Made by a program: the position numbers and the translations under genes. The notes below the pieces were generated by a model. The model searched no databases and had not been told where the DNA came from. It was given only the letters and a program-made list of their open reading frames with translations. Source: Aureimonas ureilytica DSM 18598 = NBRC 106430 (GTDB taxonomy: Bacteria > Pseudomonadota > Alphaproteobacteria > Rhizobiales > Rhizobiaceae). From it: a stretch of 64,000 bases of DNA. Shown here piece by piece: positions 54,784 to 64,000 of the stretch (position 1 is the first letter of the stretch; each line of letters begins with the position of its first letter). The stretch lies in contig NZ_ARQE01000003.1 of the NCBI RefSeq assembly GCF_000382705.1, positions 434,001 to 498,000 of the forward strand, given 5' to 3'.

Positions 54784-55821
54784 ATGTTGAAGCTCATTCG
54801 CCCGCAGGACGCGCGTTTGGGAATGTATATCGTCGGCTTCGAGGGAAGCTGGATCGACCACCCGTTCTGGCGGACCCACTTTCTCCTGACGAAAGCGAGC
54901 GACCTTGCCCGCCTTCAGGCAAGCTCCGTGGCCGGCGTGACGATCGACGAAAGCAAGTCGGTGAGCGCAGCGGAAGCAGCGCGCGCGGCGCCCGTCCTGC
55001 GCGGTGCGCCCTCCCGTCCGGACACGCTGTCGGCCGACCAGCTGCGCCGCGCCGAGCGCACCGTGCGCACCTGCAAGAAGGCCATGAGCCGGCTGTTCGG
55101 CGAAGCGCGCATGGGCCGCACGCCCGATCCCGCACTCGCCCTGTCGGTGACGCGCGAGATTCTCGCCTCGCTCACCGGAAGCACGACGGCGCTGATCGGC
55201 CTGACCCGGATCAAGTCCACCGATTCCTACACCTATCTCCATTCGATCGCGGTCAGCGCCCTGATGCTGCGCTTCGGGCGGCATCTGGAAATGGACGAGG
55301 AGGACCTGCACCAGCTCGGCATGGCCGGGCTGCTGCACGATATCGGCAAGATCCTGATCCCCTCCTCCGTTCTCCTGAAACCCTCCGGCCTCACCGACAA
55401 GGAGATGGACCTCATCCGCACGCATCCGGTGGAAGGCCATCGCATCCTGTCGGGCTATCCGAACATGCCCGACCTCGTTCTGGAAATCTGCCTCCATCAT
55501 CACGAGCGGCTGGACGGCACCGGCTATCCCCATGGGTTGACCGGCGAAGAGCTGAGCCGCCCCGTTCGCCTGGCGGCGATCTGCGACGTCTACGACGCCG
55601 TGACCTCGGTGCGCCCCTATCGCAAGGCCTGGACACCAGAGGAAGCGTTGCGGCGCCTGTTCGAATGGAAGGGGCATCTCGACCAGCCGCTTCTCGCCGA
55701 GTTCGCCCGCTGCCTCGGCTACGAGGACACGATTCCGACGGAGCTCGCGGACGGGCCGGCCGGACCGAGCCCCGCCCGTGCCGTGAACGGCTATTCCGAC
55801 CCGCGCCCCGCCGGCGCCTGA
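54784..55821 (+). CDS. HD-GYP domain c-di-GMP phosphodiesterase
   Basis: 345-residue cytoplasmic protein. N-terminal DUF3391-like region (1-130), then an HD-GYP domain with His185-Asp186 in LLHDIGKI and HHHERLDGTGYP at 238-249. All catalytic residues are intact, so it should hydrolyse c-di-GMP to pGpG/GMP. It is downstream of parS and convergent with the GGDEF-EAL gene (46-bp gap). The Pro-rich last 30 residues are probably disordered. Confidence 0.94.
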   Translation: MLKLIRPQDARLGMYIVGFEGSWIDHPFWRTHFLLTKASDLARLQASSVAGVTIDESKSVSAAEAARAAPVLRGAPSRPDTLSADQLRRAERTVRTCKKAMSRLFGEARMGRTPDPALALSVTREILASLTGSTTALIGLTRIKSTDSYTYLHSIAVSALMLRFGRHLEMDEEDLHQLGMAGLLHDIGKILIPSSVLLKPSGLTDKEMDLIRTHPVEGHRILSGYPNMPDLVLEICLHHHERLDGTGYPHGLTGEELSRPVRLAAICDVYDAVTSVRPYRKAWTPEEALRRLFEWKGHLDQPLLAEFARCLGYEDTIPTELADGPAGPSPARAVNGYSDPRPAGA

Positions 55822-55867
55822 GGCGGGCGGCCTCGCGCGGCCCAAGCCCCCTCGCGCCTGACGCCCG

Positions 55868-57823
55868 TCAGACGGCTCGGCCGTCCGGCCGCGCGGGGAG
55901 GACGCCCGCTGCCGCGTCCCGGTTCATCCAGCGCAAGAGCTCGGGCAAGGGCATGGGCCTCGCGAAGAGATAGCCCTGGAAGGCGTTCGCGCCGAGCGAC
56001 TGGAGCGTCGCGAGCTGCTCCACCGTTTCCACGCCCTCGATGACGCATTCGAGCTTCATGCTGCGGCACAGCGCCAGCATCGAGCGCAGGAGATTGTGCC
56101 CCGACATGTCGCGAAGGGCGCGCACGAAGCTGCGGTCGATCTTCACCTTGTCGATCGGCAGGCGGTGCAGATAGCTCAAGCTGGAATAGCCCGTGCCGAA
56201 ATCGTCGAGCGCGATGCCCATGCCGAGCGAGCGCAGAAGCGCGATCGATTCGTCCGCCTGCTGGAAGTCGCGCATCACGGCGGTTTCGGTGAGTTCCAGA
56301 ACGATGCGCCGGGGATCGATGCCCGACTGGCGCACGATCGACACGAGATGCAGCACCGTCGGCGGGTTGGTGACGTCCTGCGCCGACAGGTTGAACGACA
56401 GGCGGATGTCGGCGGGCATCTGCAACAGCGCCGCCACCGCCTTGCGGAACAGGACCAGCGTCAGGTCGTGGATGAGCCCCATCCGCTCGGCCGTGGCGAT
56501 GAAGAGATCCGGCCGCACCTGCCCGAGCGTCGGGCTGTTCCAGCGCGCCAGCGCCTCCACGAACTGAACCCGGCCCGTGTCGAACTCCACGATCGGCTGG
56601 AATTGCAGCTCGGTCTCGGCCGCGAGGTCGGCCGTGCTGAGCGCCCGTTCCAGCGCCTCTTCCGAGCGGATCTCGCGTTCGTGGTCGTCGGAATAAAGGC
56701 AGACCTGCCCGCGGCTGTGGCGCTTGGACTGGTAGAGCGCATAGTCGGCCCGTTTGAACAGATCCGCCGAGGCCACCTCGCCGTCCGTCGACAGGGCGAG
56801 GCCGCAGGAAATGCCGAGCGACAGAACGAGGTCCTCGATCTCGAAGGGCGCCGACAGGGCGCCGCACAGGCGGCGGCCGACGGCGAGCGCCGCCTCAGGC
56901 TCCAGCGTGGCGACGAAGCCGAACTCGTCGCCCCCCAGGCGACCGATCACGACGCTGTTCTCGCTTTCGGCGATCGTGCGAAGGCGCCGGGCCACGGCTT
57001 CCAGGAGATGGTCGCCCACGATATGGCCGTAAGTGTCGTTGATCGGCTTGAAGCGATCCAGGTCGAGAACGCCCACGGCCACCGGCGCGTGGTCGCGCTT
57101 GGCTCGTTCCAGCCGCCGCGCCAGCTCGGCGAAGAAGAAGCGGCGGTTCGGCAGGTCGGTCAGCTTGTCCGTATGGGCAAGGCGCATGTTCTCGCGGCCG
57201 AGGCGCTCGGCCCGCTCGCGCGCGCGAATCCGCTCCTCGAAGCCGCGAAAGCTGGTGTTCAGCACCCAGATCAGGACCAGCGTCACGAAGGTGAGATTGA
57301 GAGCGATGGCGAGGTAGATCGCATCGCCCTGGTAGATGCTGAAGACGAGATAGGGAATGACGACGAGGCCGGTCACGGCCAGCGCGGCACTCGGCAGGTG
57401 CATCAGACAGAAGATGCAGCCGATGACCGTGACGGCCAGGAACATCGAGACATGGGCCCGCTCCTCGCCGACCGCGTAGGTATGCAGGCGCAGGGCCCAG
57501 ATCATGAAGGCGAAGGTGATCAGGCAGGCGAGCGCGGTGACGCGTCGCAGCATGCGGCGCGCGGCCCGGACGTCGGTGGCCGGCTTGGACGACAGCCAGG
57601 TGACCAGACGGATCATCGATACGCAGACGAGAAGACCGGGACAGATCACCGTCATCCAGAACGGCGCCGAATGGCGCAGCGTGTAGGAGACCGCGATCGT
57701 GTTGAGGCTGAGAAGGGCATAGAGCAGCGGCACCTGCTTGCCGAGTTCCACGCATTGCGCCTTGGCGAGAAGAACCGAGCTTCTCGGAGAGCGAACCGCC
57801 AGGAAGGGAAAGCGCACCATCAT
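55868..57823 (-). CDS. Membrane GGDEF-EAL dual c-di-GMP enzyme
   Basis: 651-residue protein with about six N-terminal helices (residues 30-190) acting as an integral sensor. GGDEF domain (motif 297-301, LGGDEFG) and EAL domain (EAL 423-425, [16 protein letters not shown] later) both keep their catalytic motifs. No RxxD inhibitory site is visible before GGDEF. It could both make and break c-di-GMP. Convergent with the HD-GYP gene, so two opposing or reinforcing c-di-GMP enzymes lie side by side. Confidence 0.94.
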   Translation of the reverse strand: MMVRFPFLAVRSPRSSVLLAKAQCVELGKQVPLLYALLSLNTIAVSYTLRHSAPFWMTVICPGLLVCVSMIRLVTWLSSKPATDVRAARRMLRRVTALACLITFAFMIWALRLHTYAVGEERAHVSMFLAVTVIGCIFCLMHLPSAALAVTGLVVIPYLVFSIYQGDAIYLAIALNLTFVTLVLIWVLNTSFRGFEERIRARERAERLGRENMRLAHTDKLTDLPNRRFFFAELARRLERAKRDHAPVAVGVLDLDRFKPINDTYGHIVGDHLLEAVARRLRTIAESENSVVIGRLGGDEFGFVATLEPEAALAVGRRLCGALSAPFEIEDLVLSLGISCGLALSTDGEVASADLFKRADYALYQSKRHSRGQVCLYSDDHEREIRSEEALERALSTADLAAETELQFQPIVEFDTGRVQFVEALARWNSPTLGQVRPDLFIATAERMGLIHDLTLVLFRKAVAALLQMPADIRLSFNLSAQDVTNPPTVLHLVSIVRQSGIDPRRIVLELTETAVMRDFQQADESIALLRSLGMGIALDDFGTGYSSLSYLHRLPIDKVKIDRSFVRALRDMSGHNLLRSMLALCRSMKLECVIEGVETVEQLATLQSLGANAFQGYLFARPMPLPELLRWMNRDAAAGVLPARPDGRAV

Positions 57824-58037
57824 TCATCCGCCCATTACGTCGGTCGAACGTAAGGAAGAAGTATTGGAATTTCGTTCCGGTCCGCGCCTCGTTTGGGGGA
57901 GACCCGCGTCTCGCGCGGTTCCGCCGAGCCGTCGAACTCGGCGTCCCGGCCTTGAAAGATCGCGCCCGCGCGGAAACTTCCCGTCCGGGCCACGTTTGGC
58001 CCTCGCACCGAGAAAGAACCCGAGGGGCCAAGAGCGC

Positions 58038-60104
58038 ATGTCGATGCCGATGAACGAGACGATCGAATCCCTGGTCGAGATGTCGATGCTGCGTCAGGCC
58101 AAGATGGCGGCGGAGAAATACGGCGGCCAGGGCCGGCTTTGGCAGCGCCCCTATGCCGAAACGCGCCCGCGCGTCGCCTCCGCCGTCGCGCCCGTCTGGT
58201 TCACCGCCTATCCCCCCTCCATCGTCACGCGCGACGGGCAGTCGGTTCTCTCGACGCTCGGCGACCAGCGCCTCTGGTCGGCCCTGTCCTCGATCGGCGT
58301 GCGCGGCATCCACACCGGGCCGATGAAGCGCGCCGGCGGCTACAAGGAGGGGCGCTATTCGCCCACGATCGACGGCAATTTCGACCGGATCAGCTTCGAC
58401 ATCGACCCCTCCTACGGCACGAGCGAGGAATTCGTGGCGCTGAGCCGCATGGCCGCCGCCCACAATGCCGTGGTGATCGACGACGTCGTGCCTGCCCATA
58501 CCGGCAAGGGCGCCGACTTCCGCCTCGCCGAGATGAAGCACGGCGAATATCCCGGCCTCTACCACATGGTGGAAGTGGCCGAGGAGGATTGGGGCCTTCT
58601 TCTCGACGTGCCCGAGGGCCGCGACGCGGTGAACCTGCCGCCTTCCAATGTCGATGCGCTGCGCGAGAAGGGCTATATCGTCGGCCAGCTCCAGCGCGTG
58701 ATCTTCTTCGAGCCGGGCGTCAAGGAAACCGACTGGAGCGCCACCGGCCCGATTACGGGCGTCGACGGCGTGACGCGCCGCTGGGTCTATCTCCACTACT
58801 TCAAGGAAGGCCAGCCGAGCCTCAACTGGCTCGACCCGTCCTTCGCCGCGCAGCAGATGATCATCGGCGACGCGCTCCACTCCATCGACCAGATGGGCGC
58901 GCGGGGCCTGCGCCTCGACGCCAACGGCTTCCTGGGCGTCGAAAAGCGCACGGACGGGCCGGCCTGGTCGGAAGGCCATCCGCTTTCGGTGGTCGGCAAC
59001 CAGCTTCTGGCGGGCATGATCCGCAAGGCCGGCGGCTTCTCCTTCCAGGAGCTGAACCTGACGGTGGACGACATCGCCGCCATGTCGAAGGGCGGGGCCG
59101 ACCTCTCCTACGACTTCATCACGCGCCCCGCCTATCAGCACGCGCTCCTGACCGGCGACACCGAGTTCCTGCGCCTCATGCTGCGCACGGTCCACGAGTT
59201 CGGCATCGACCCGGCCTCGCTGATCCACGCCCTGCAGAACCACGACGAGCTGACGCTGGAGCTCGTGCATTTCTGGACCCTGCACGCCAACGACATCTAC
59301 ACGTTCCAGGGCCAGACCTGGCAGGGCCGCACGCTGCGCACCCATATCCGCGAGACCATGTACGAGAAGCTGAGCGGCGCCTCGGCCTCCTACAATCTGC
59401 GCTTCGTCACCAATGGCGTCGCCTGCACCACGGCGAGCGTCGTCACCGCCGCGCTCGGCATTTCGGACCTGTCGGCGATCGGCGACGAGGAGCTGGAGAA
59501 GATCCAGAAGGCCCATCTCCTCCTCGCCATGTACAATGCCTATCAGCCGGGCGTCTTCGCCCTGTCGGGCTGGGACCTCGTCGGCGCCTTGCCGCTCGAG
59601 CCCGAGCAGGTGGCCGACATGATGCGCGACGGCGACACGCGCTGGATCGAGCGCGGCGCCTACGACCTGACCGACGCCGCGCCCGGCGCGCGCCTGTCGG
59701 CGGGCGGCATGCCGCGCGCCCGCTCGCTCTACGGCTCGCTCTGCGAACAGCTGGAGAACCCGGACTCCTTCGCCTCGCGCCTCAAGCGCCTTCTGCAGGT
59801 GCGCGACGCCTATGGCATCGCCGCCGCGCGCCAGATCGCCATTCCCGACGTCGCGAGCCCCGGTCTTCTCGTCATGGTGCATGAGCTTCCCGACGGGCGC
59901 GGCACGCAGGTCACGGCGCTGAATTTCGGCCAGACGCCGATCGAGGAGGTGATCGAACTGTCCAATGTCCGCGCCGGCCCGGTGGTGGACATGATCGCCG
60001 AGACGATCGAAGGGGATCTGGGCGAAGACGGGCGCCTGAAGATCTCGCTCGATCCGCTGGAAGGCCTGTCGCTGCGCATCGTCGGCGCGCTGCCGACGCT
60101 CTGA
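58038..60104 (+). CDS. treS: Trehalose synthase-like GH13 protein (GH13_33 type)
   Basis: 688-residue alpha-amylase-family enzyme thought to interconvert maltose and trehalose. Catalytic triad: nucleophile Asp294 in LRLDANGF, acid/base Glu338 in FQELNL, and Asp403 in NHDELT. The N-terminal part ([26 protein letters not shown]-like) matches the rhizobial subgroup rather than classical TreS. The first ATG of three close ones is used; the reading frame to 57738 upstream runs across the opposite gene's promoter. Single gene, possibly osmotically regulated. Confidence 0.85.
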   Translation: MSMPMNETIESLVEMSMLRQAKMAAEKYGGQGRLWQRPYAETRPRVASAVAPVWFTAYPPSIVTRDGQSVLSTLGDQRLWSALSSIGVRGIHTGPMKRAGGYKEGRYSPTIDGNFDRISFDIDPSYGTSEEFVALSRMAAAHNAVVIDDVVPAHTGKGADFRLAEMKHGEYPGLYHMVEVAEEDWGLLLDVPEGRDAVNLPPSNVDALREKGYIVGQLQRVIFFEPGVKETDWSATGPITGVDGVTRRWVYLHYFKEGQPSLNWLDPSFAAQQMIIGDALHSIDQMGARGLRLDANGFLGVEKRTDGPAWSEGHPLSVVGNQLLAGMIRKAGGFSFQELNLTVDDIAAMSKGGADLSYDFITRPAYQHALLTGDTEFLRLMLRTVHEFGIDPASLIHALQNHDELTLELVHFWTLHANDIYTFQGQTWQGRTLRTHIRETMYEKLSGASASYNLRFVTNGVACTTASVVTAALGISDLSAIGDEELEKIQKAHLLLAMYNAYQPGVFALSGWDLVGALPLEPEQVADMMRDGDTRWIERGAYDLTDAAPGARLSAGGMPRARSLYGSLCEQLENPDSFASRLKRLLQVRDAYGIAAARQIAIPDVASPGLLVMVHELPDGRGTQVTALNFGQTPIEEVIELSNVRAGPVVDMIAETIEGDLGEDGRLKISLDPLEGLSLRIVGALPTL

Positions 60105-60208
60105 CCGGAGAGACGAAGGCCCGTTTACCGCTTGCGCGGACGGGCCGCCCGCCGTTAACTGAAGGCAGGGTGACGCTAGGGAATGTGTCGCCGCCAAGGG
60201 GAACGGTC

Positions 60209-61222
60209 ATGCGCTTGTGTCCTATCGCAGGGGGGCTTCTCGCCCTCCTCCTCGCCGCCCCCGCCTGGGGCAACGACACGATGGCCGAGTTCGGCACGCG
60301 CGGGCTCTCCTTCGTGCGCTCGGACTGGATCGAGATGCAGTCGGAGGACCTGTTCGTCTCCCCCGAGGAGATCCGCATCACCTACACGTTCCGCAACACG
60401 GGCCAGGACGACGAAGACGTGCTGGTGGCCTTTCCGATGCCCGACATCGAAGGCAGCATGAATTTCATGACCAGCGTGCCGACCGAGGACCCGGACAATC
60501 TCTTCGGCTTCTCGACGCGGTTCGAGGGCAAGGCGATCGAGGCCGAGCTTTATTCCTACGCCTTCGCGGCCGGGATCGAGCGCACGGACTATCTGCGGCA
60601 GCACGAGATTCCGCTGCCGCCCCAGCTCACCGCCACGCAGGACGCGGTGAACGCGCTGGACGACGCGACGAAGCGCGAGATGCGCCAGCTCGGCCTTCTC
60701 ATGGCCACGGAATACGACGACAACGGCGCGACGAAGACGGACTACACTCCGATCTGGACGCTGCGCTCGACCTATGGATGGAAGGAGCGCTTCCCCGCCG
60801 GCAAGACCGTCACCGTCGAGCATCGCTACAAGCCGAGCGTCGGCGGCACGACGGGCGTCACCTTCATGAACGACGGCGGCGGCACGCCCGAGCGCCTCGC
60901 GGAGGTGCGCCAGAAATACTGCCTGGACGACGACATCGTGAAGCGGGTCAAGGCTTCGGCCATCAAGAACGGCGATTACACGGACTACCCGTTCCGCGAG
61001 AGCTGGATTTCCTACATCTGGTCCACCGGCGCCAACTGGGCCGGCACGATCGGCCGCTTCACCCTGACGGTCGACAAGGGCTCGTCGAAAAATCTCGTGT
61101 CCTTCTGCGGCGAGAACGTCCGCAAGATCGGGCCGACCACGTTTCAGATGAGCGCCACCGACTGGTCGCCCCCTTACGGCCGGGAACTCGACATCCTCCT
61201 TCTGGAGCCGCGCGACCCCTGA
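60209..61222 (+). CDS. DUF4424 family secreted protein
   Basis: 337-residue exported protein. The signal peptide (MRLCPIAGGLLALLLAAPAWG) is cleaved before NDTMAEFGTRGLSF. The family's RTRGLxF-like start and YTFRNTGQDDEDVLVAFPMPDI segment (about 57-78) follow. Conserved WTLRSTYGWKERFPAGKTV and a Cys pair (about 241 and 302) suggest a beta-rich periplasmic domain. AAGGGGAAC precedes the chosen ATG. Function unknown. Confidence 0.85.
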   Translation: MRLCPIAGGLLALLLAAPAWGNDTMAEFGTRGLSFVRSDWIEMQSEDLFVSPEEIRITYTFRNTGQDDEDVLVAFPMPDIEGSMNFMTSVPTEDPDNLFGFSTRFEGKAIEAELYSYAFAAGIERTDYLRQHEIPLPPQLTATQDAVNALDDATKREMRQLGLLMATEYDDNGATKTDYTPIWTLRSTYGWKERFPAGKTVTVEHRYKPSVGGTTGVTFMNDGGGTPERLAEVRQKYCLDDDIVKRVKASAIKNGDYTDYPFRESWISYIWSTGANWAGTIGRFTLTVDKGSSKNLVSFCGENVRKIGPTTFQMSATDWSPPYGRELDILLLEPRDP

Positions 61223-61367
61223 AGACTGCGCGACACACATATCGAACCATGGAGAACTGCAGATATCGCATAGGTGAGGCGCGGGCGGCGGCTCTTGTGC
61301 GGGCCCGCGCGAAGCTCGATCCTGCGCGCCGGACCCGGCGCGACGGCGCCTCTCGCGAAGGCGGATC

Positions 61368-61742
61368 ATGCTCTACGGCTTCTTCGTTCTCCTGTGCTGC
61401 CAGCTTCTGGGCGAGGCGGTGCGCCATGTCACGGGCGGCCCGGTGCCCGGCCCGGTTCTCGGCATCCTGTTTCTGGTGGCCTATATGGCCCTCTCGGATC
61501 GCTTCGCGACGAGGCGCGTCACCGAGCGCGCCCGCGCGACGGAAGGGGCGGCCGACGGGCTTCTGGCCTATCTCGGCGTCATGTTCGTGCCGGCGGGCGT
61601 CGGCGTCGCCGGCAAGCTCGAGCTGATCCTCGACAATGGCACGGCCATTCTCGTCACGCTCCTCGTCTCGACGCTCGCCACGCTGATCGCGACGGTCGCC
61701 GCCTTCCGGCTCGTGCGCCTCCTGTCGGAGCGCCGCTCGTGA
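61368..61742 (+). CDS. lrgA: CidA/LrgA family holin-like protein
   Basis: 124-residue membrane protein with four helices. The opening motif MLYGFFVLLCCQLLGEAV and the GGPVPGPVLGILFL motif (about 23-36) are typical. It is ATGA/GTG-coupled to lrgB. LrgAB proteins act as holin/anti-holin-like pairs or pyruvate transporters. Confidence 0.92.
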   Translation: MLYGFFVLLCCQLLGEAVRHVTGGPVPGPVLGILFLVAYMALSDRFATRRVTERARATEGAADGLLAYLGVMFVPAGVGVAGKLELILDNGTAILVTLLVSTLATLIATVAAFRLVRLLSERRS

Positions 61743-62467
61743 ACCGTCCCGCCGATTCCCTGTTCGAGCTTTGGGTCTATCTGTCGGCCAGCCCGCTTCT
61801 GTGGCTGACGGTGACGCTCGGCGCCTTTCTTCTGGCGCGGCGGCTGGCGGAGGTGACGGGCTTCCATCCGCTCGTCAATCCCGTGCTTCTGGCGATCATC
61901 TTCGTGGTGGCGATCCTCGAACTCAGCGACACGCCCTATGCGACCTATTTCGCTGGCGCGCAGTTCATCCATTTCGCGCTCGGCCCGGCCACGGTCGCGC
62001 TCGGCGTGCCGCTTTATCGCAACCGGCAGGTGGTGCGCGAAACGCTTCTGCCGGTTCTGGCCGCGCTGTTCGTCGGCTCGGCGGCGGGCATCGCCTCCAC
62101 GGTTTCGGTCGCGCTTCTCCTGCATCTGCCCCATTCGCTCGTGCTGGCGCTGGCGCCCAAATCCGTCACGGCCGGCATCGCCATGGGCATTTCGCAAGGG
62201 CTGGGCGCCGATCCGACGCTCACCGCCGTCTTCGTGATCGCGACGGGCGTGATCGGGGCGATCCTCGTCACGCCGCTCATGAACGCGCTTCGCATCCGCG
62301 ATTTCGCGGCACGCGGCTTTGCCGCCGGCCTCGCCTCGCACGGGATCGGCACGGCGCGCGCCTTTCAGGTGGACAACGTGGCCGGCGCCTTCGCGGGCCT
62401 CGCCATGGCGCTGAACGGGCTCGTCACCGCCGTGCTCGCGCCGGTGGTGATCGCCTGGTTCGTGTGA
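61739..62467 (+). CDS. lrgB: LrgB family protein
   Basis: 242-residue membrane partner of LrgA with about eight helices. Family motifs: GFHPLVNPVLLAI (about 41), FAGAQFIHFALGPATVALGVPLY (outline, 66-88), and LAPKSVTAGIAMGISQGLG (outline, about 138). GTG start overlapping the lrgA stop. Operon of two. Confidence 0.93.
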   Translation: MNRPADSLFELWVYLSASPLLWLTVTLGAFLLARRLAEVTGFHPLVNPVLLAIIFVVAILELSDTPYATYFAGAQFIHFALGPATVALGVPLYRNRQVVRETLLPVLAALFVGSAAGIASTVSVALLLHLPHSLVLALAPKSVTAGIAMGISQGLGADPTLTAVFVIATGVIGAILVTPLMNALRIRDFAARGFAAGLASHGIGTARAFQVDNVAGAFAGLAMALNGLVTAVLAPVVIAWFV

Positions 62468-62683
62468 CCGCCTGATCCGTAGGATCGGGCTGGTTCATGC
62501 GATCGGGGAGCGGATCGCGCGCTGGTTCGTTTCCCTGAGCGAACGGGGCCGCGCGACAAGCGGCTCGCTCGGCCGGGGCCAGTCGAAATAGTCCCGCCCC
62601 CGGCTCGGCCCGCCCGCTTTCGCCGCAATTTGGAGCGGATCGGACGCAAGACCGCCTCGGCCCCTCGCGAAGGAGATTCGCCC

Positions 62684-63046
62684 ATGACCGCGCGCTTCAC
62701 CCAGCCTTTGTTCGCCGCCTGCGCGGCGCTCGCCCTTCTGGTCGGATCGGCGGTGGCCCAGACGCCGCCCGCCCAGACCATGCCCCAGACGGCGCCTCAG
62801 ACCGCCCCCGCGCCGGACGCCGCCCCGCCGGTGGACGACAATTGCGCCGTCAATCCCGGCGACGAGCGGGCGAGCGGAAGCGACACGCAGATGCTGACCG
62901 ATCAGCTCGAAGACTGCGAAAGCATTCTCGTGCCCCAGACCGACGGCGACCCCGAGATGGACGCGCCGGTGCCCGACGCCGACCCCGGCACGACGCCGGT
63001 GATCCCGCCCGGCACCGTGCCCGCCCAGCCGGCCCAGCCGAACTGA
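62684..63046 (+). CDS. Secreted Pro/Gln-rich hypothetical protein
   Basis: 120-residue protein with a clear signal peptide (FAACAALALLVGSAVAQ) and AAGGAG upstream of the ATG. The mature part is low-complexity, with many Pro-Gln-Thr-Ala repeats, two Cys (DDNCAVNPGDER, QLEDCESIL) and an acidic C-terminal half. The two Cys may form one disulphide. Similar short alphaproteobacterial exported proteins are of unknown role. Confidence 0.75.
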   Translation: MTARFTQPLFAACAALALLVGSAVAQTPPAQTMPQTAPQTAPAPDAAPPVDDNCAVNPGDERASGSDTQMLTDQLEDCESILVPQTDGDPEMDAPVPDADPGTTPVIPPGTVPAQPAQPN

Positions 63047-63070
63047 CGGGGGCTGACGGGGGCTGACGGG
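63043..63070 (+). repeat. 10-bp tandem repeat over the stop codon
   Basis: CTGACGGGGG repeated 2.8 times, starting one base before the TGA stop of the Pro-rich protein. Each unit restores a TGA. Confidence 0.8.
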
Positions 63071-63260
63071 TTCCCCAGCCGGAAGAGGGTCGGGGAGCCC
63101 GGTTCGATCGGCCGAAGCGTCGGGACTGCCGGCGGCAGGGCTCGGCATTCAGGAGAAAGCGCGCGGCGCGATTGAGCGCGGTTTGCCCCGTCCTCGAAGG
63201 CGGCGCGCCGCCTGCCCGAGCTTCGCAGCACGGCCGAGTCAAAAGGACGCGGGGGCCACT

Positions 63261-64000
63261 GTGGAACGCGAGAGCCATCCCACGCCTTCGCCCTTCATGC
63301 GCCCGCGCCCTCCAGACCCGTCCGCCCCTCTCCCCGTTGCCCCGCCGACACGACGGCGGCGCACGACCCCGCGGACGCCCGCGTCTGAGGAGGCGGCGGA
63401 GGCCCCGTCCGCGAAGGCTCCCAAAGCCGAGACCAAGCCAGCCGACGAGGCCCTGCGCGCGAAGGCGATGGAGGTCCACCGCCGCCTGTGCCGGACCTAC
63501 GAATGCCCGATCGGCTATTTCCACGATCTCGACCCGGTCAGCGAACTCATCTCCTCGCTTCTGTCGCACCGGACGCGCAACGCCGATTCCGGCCGCGCCT
63601 TCAAGGCGCTGCGCGCCCGCTTTCCCGACTGGAGCGCGATGATCGAGGCCGAGACCGGCGAGGTCGAGGCGCTCATTCACGGTGTCCGCTGGCCCGAACT
63701 CAAGGCCCCGCGCCTGCAGGAGGTCTTGCGCGCCTTGCGTGACCGCCAGGACGGCGCGCTGACGTTGGATTTCCTCGCCGCCATGGAAGTCGAGGCGGCG
63801 CGGCGCTGGCTGGAGGCACTGCCCGGCGTCGGGCCGAAGACCAGCGCGGCGGTTCTGTCCTTTTCCGTCCTGCGCATGCCGGCCCTGCCGGTAAACAGCC
63901 ATCACCACCGCGTCGCCCAGCGTCTCGCCCTGATCGGCCCGAAAGTGGATGTCGGCCCCTCGCACCCGATCCTGCGCGCGCAGTTGCCCGAGGATTGGAG
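63261..64000 (+). CDS. nth: Endonuclease III (HhH-GPD) family protein, 3' truncated
   Basis: DNA-glycosylase-type protein cut by the window end. A basic Pro/Lys-rich N-terminal extension of about 70 residues precedes the helix-hairpin-helix core: LISSLLSHRTRNADSGRAF (the LxSxQTxD-like helix), LPGVGPKTSAAVLSF with the catalytic Lys, and PVNSHHHRVAQRL. In active enzymes the last motif is VDTH with a catalytic Asp; here it reads VNSH. The Fe-S cysteines would lie past the window. Start is GTG at 63261 (GGGGG 6 nt upstream); ATG 63297 is an alternative. Confidence 0.85.
   Translation, partial: MERESHPTPSPFMRPRPPDPSAPLPVAPPTRRRRTTPRTPASEEAAEAPSAKAPKAETKPADEALRAKAMEVHRRLCRTYECPIGYFHDLDPVSELISSLLSHRTRNADSGRAFKALRARFPDWSAMIEAETGEVEALIHGVRWPELKAPRLQEVLRALRDRQDGALTLDFLAAMEVEAARRWLEALPGVGPKTSAAVLSFSVLRMPALPVNSHHHRVAQRLALIGPKVDVGPSHPILRAQLPEDW

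Noticed and set aside
56895-60197. Open frame of about 1100 codons on the minus strand
   Set aside because: It runs antisense through the whole treS gene and then over the GGDEF-EAL promoter. Composition is Arg/Ala/His-rich shadow sequence; treS itself has all GH13 motifs.

Overview
The window is very GC-rich, densely packed chromosomal DNA of alphaproteobacterial type, most likely Hyphomicrobiales (Rhizobiales). This placement is inference. It rests on a CcrM-type GANTC methylase, a GH13_33-like trehalose synthase, many LysR/ROK/LacI-controlled uptake-and-catabolism operons, and pervasive ATGA start/stop overlaps. There is no integrase, transposase, phage gene, CRISPR array, tRNA or rRNA that I can see. 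The left edge cuts a tctA-type permease and the right edge cuts an endonuclease III-like gene.

Layout. 1-5.3 kb: 3' end of a TctA permease, a 49-residue membrane protein, an orphan CofD/YvcK-like protein, a GNAT and a LysR regulator. 5.5-10.2 kb: operon divergent from LysR with an acyl-CoA ligase, an MHS-type transporter, a thiolase-like protein lacking the thiolase Cys and His, and its DUF35 partner. 10.6-17.6 kb: housekeeping genes, namely a DD-carboxypeptidase with SPOR domain, a three-gene phospholipid operon (CDP-alcohol phosphatidyltransferase, acyltransferase, CdsA), HNH, ABC-F and VOC proteins. 17.9-23.4 kb: lysine/pipecolate catabolic module (LysR, hglS, amaA, amaB). 23.5-25.6 kb: chemoreceptor. 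25.8-33.0 kb: ROK regulator divergent from an ABC importer that is followed by a glycerophosphodiesterase and an inositol-monophosphatase-family enzyme. 33.3-36.2 kb: cation efflux, small proteins, RNase HI and two intergenic repeat structures.

36.2-43.0 kb: six-gene LacI-TIM barrel-Gfo/Idh-sugar ABC operon. 43.4-48.0 kb: TetR divergent from a PaoABC-type molybdenum aldehyde oxidoreductase, with a palindromic operator between them. 48.2-52.7 kb: HisN-like phosphatase, M24 peptidase, and a HupE / multi-TM / DUF1007 trio that looks like a metal-handling system. 52.8-54.5 kb: ccrM, a 62-residue Xre protein and a perfect 16-bp parS centromere site. 54.8-57.8 kb: two convergent c-di-GMP genes (HD-GYP; GGDEF-EAL). 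58.0-62.5 kb: trehalose synthase, DUF4424 and lrgAB. 62.7-64 kb: a secreted Pro-rich protein and an endonuclease III-like gene in which the catalytic Asp position reads Asn.

How it fits together. Most of the window is nutritional: three complete-looking import/catabolism operons, each next to its own regulator, plus a lysine route ending at D-2-hydroxyglutarate. The phosphodiesterase and phosphatase in one operon and the Gfo/Idh and TIM-barrel enzymes in another could act in series on a phosphorylated cyclitol or sugar, but that link is a hypothesis. The parS site suggests this segment lies in the origin-proximal part of a chromosome or chromid.
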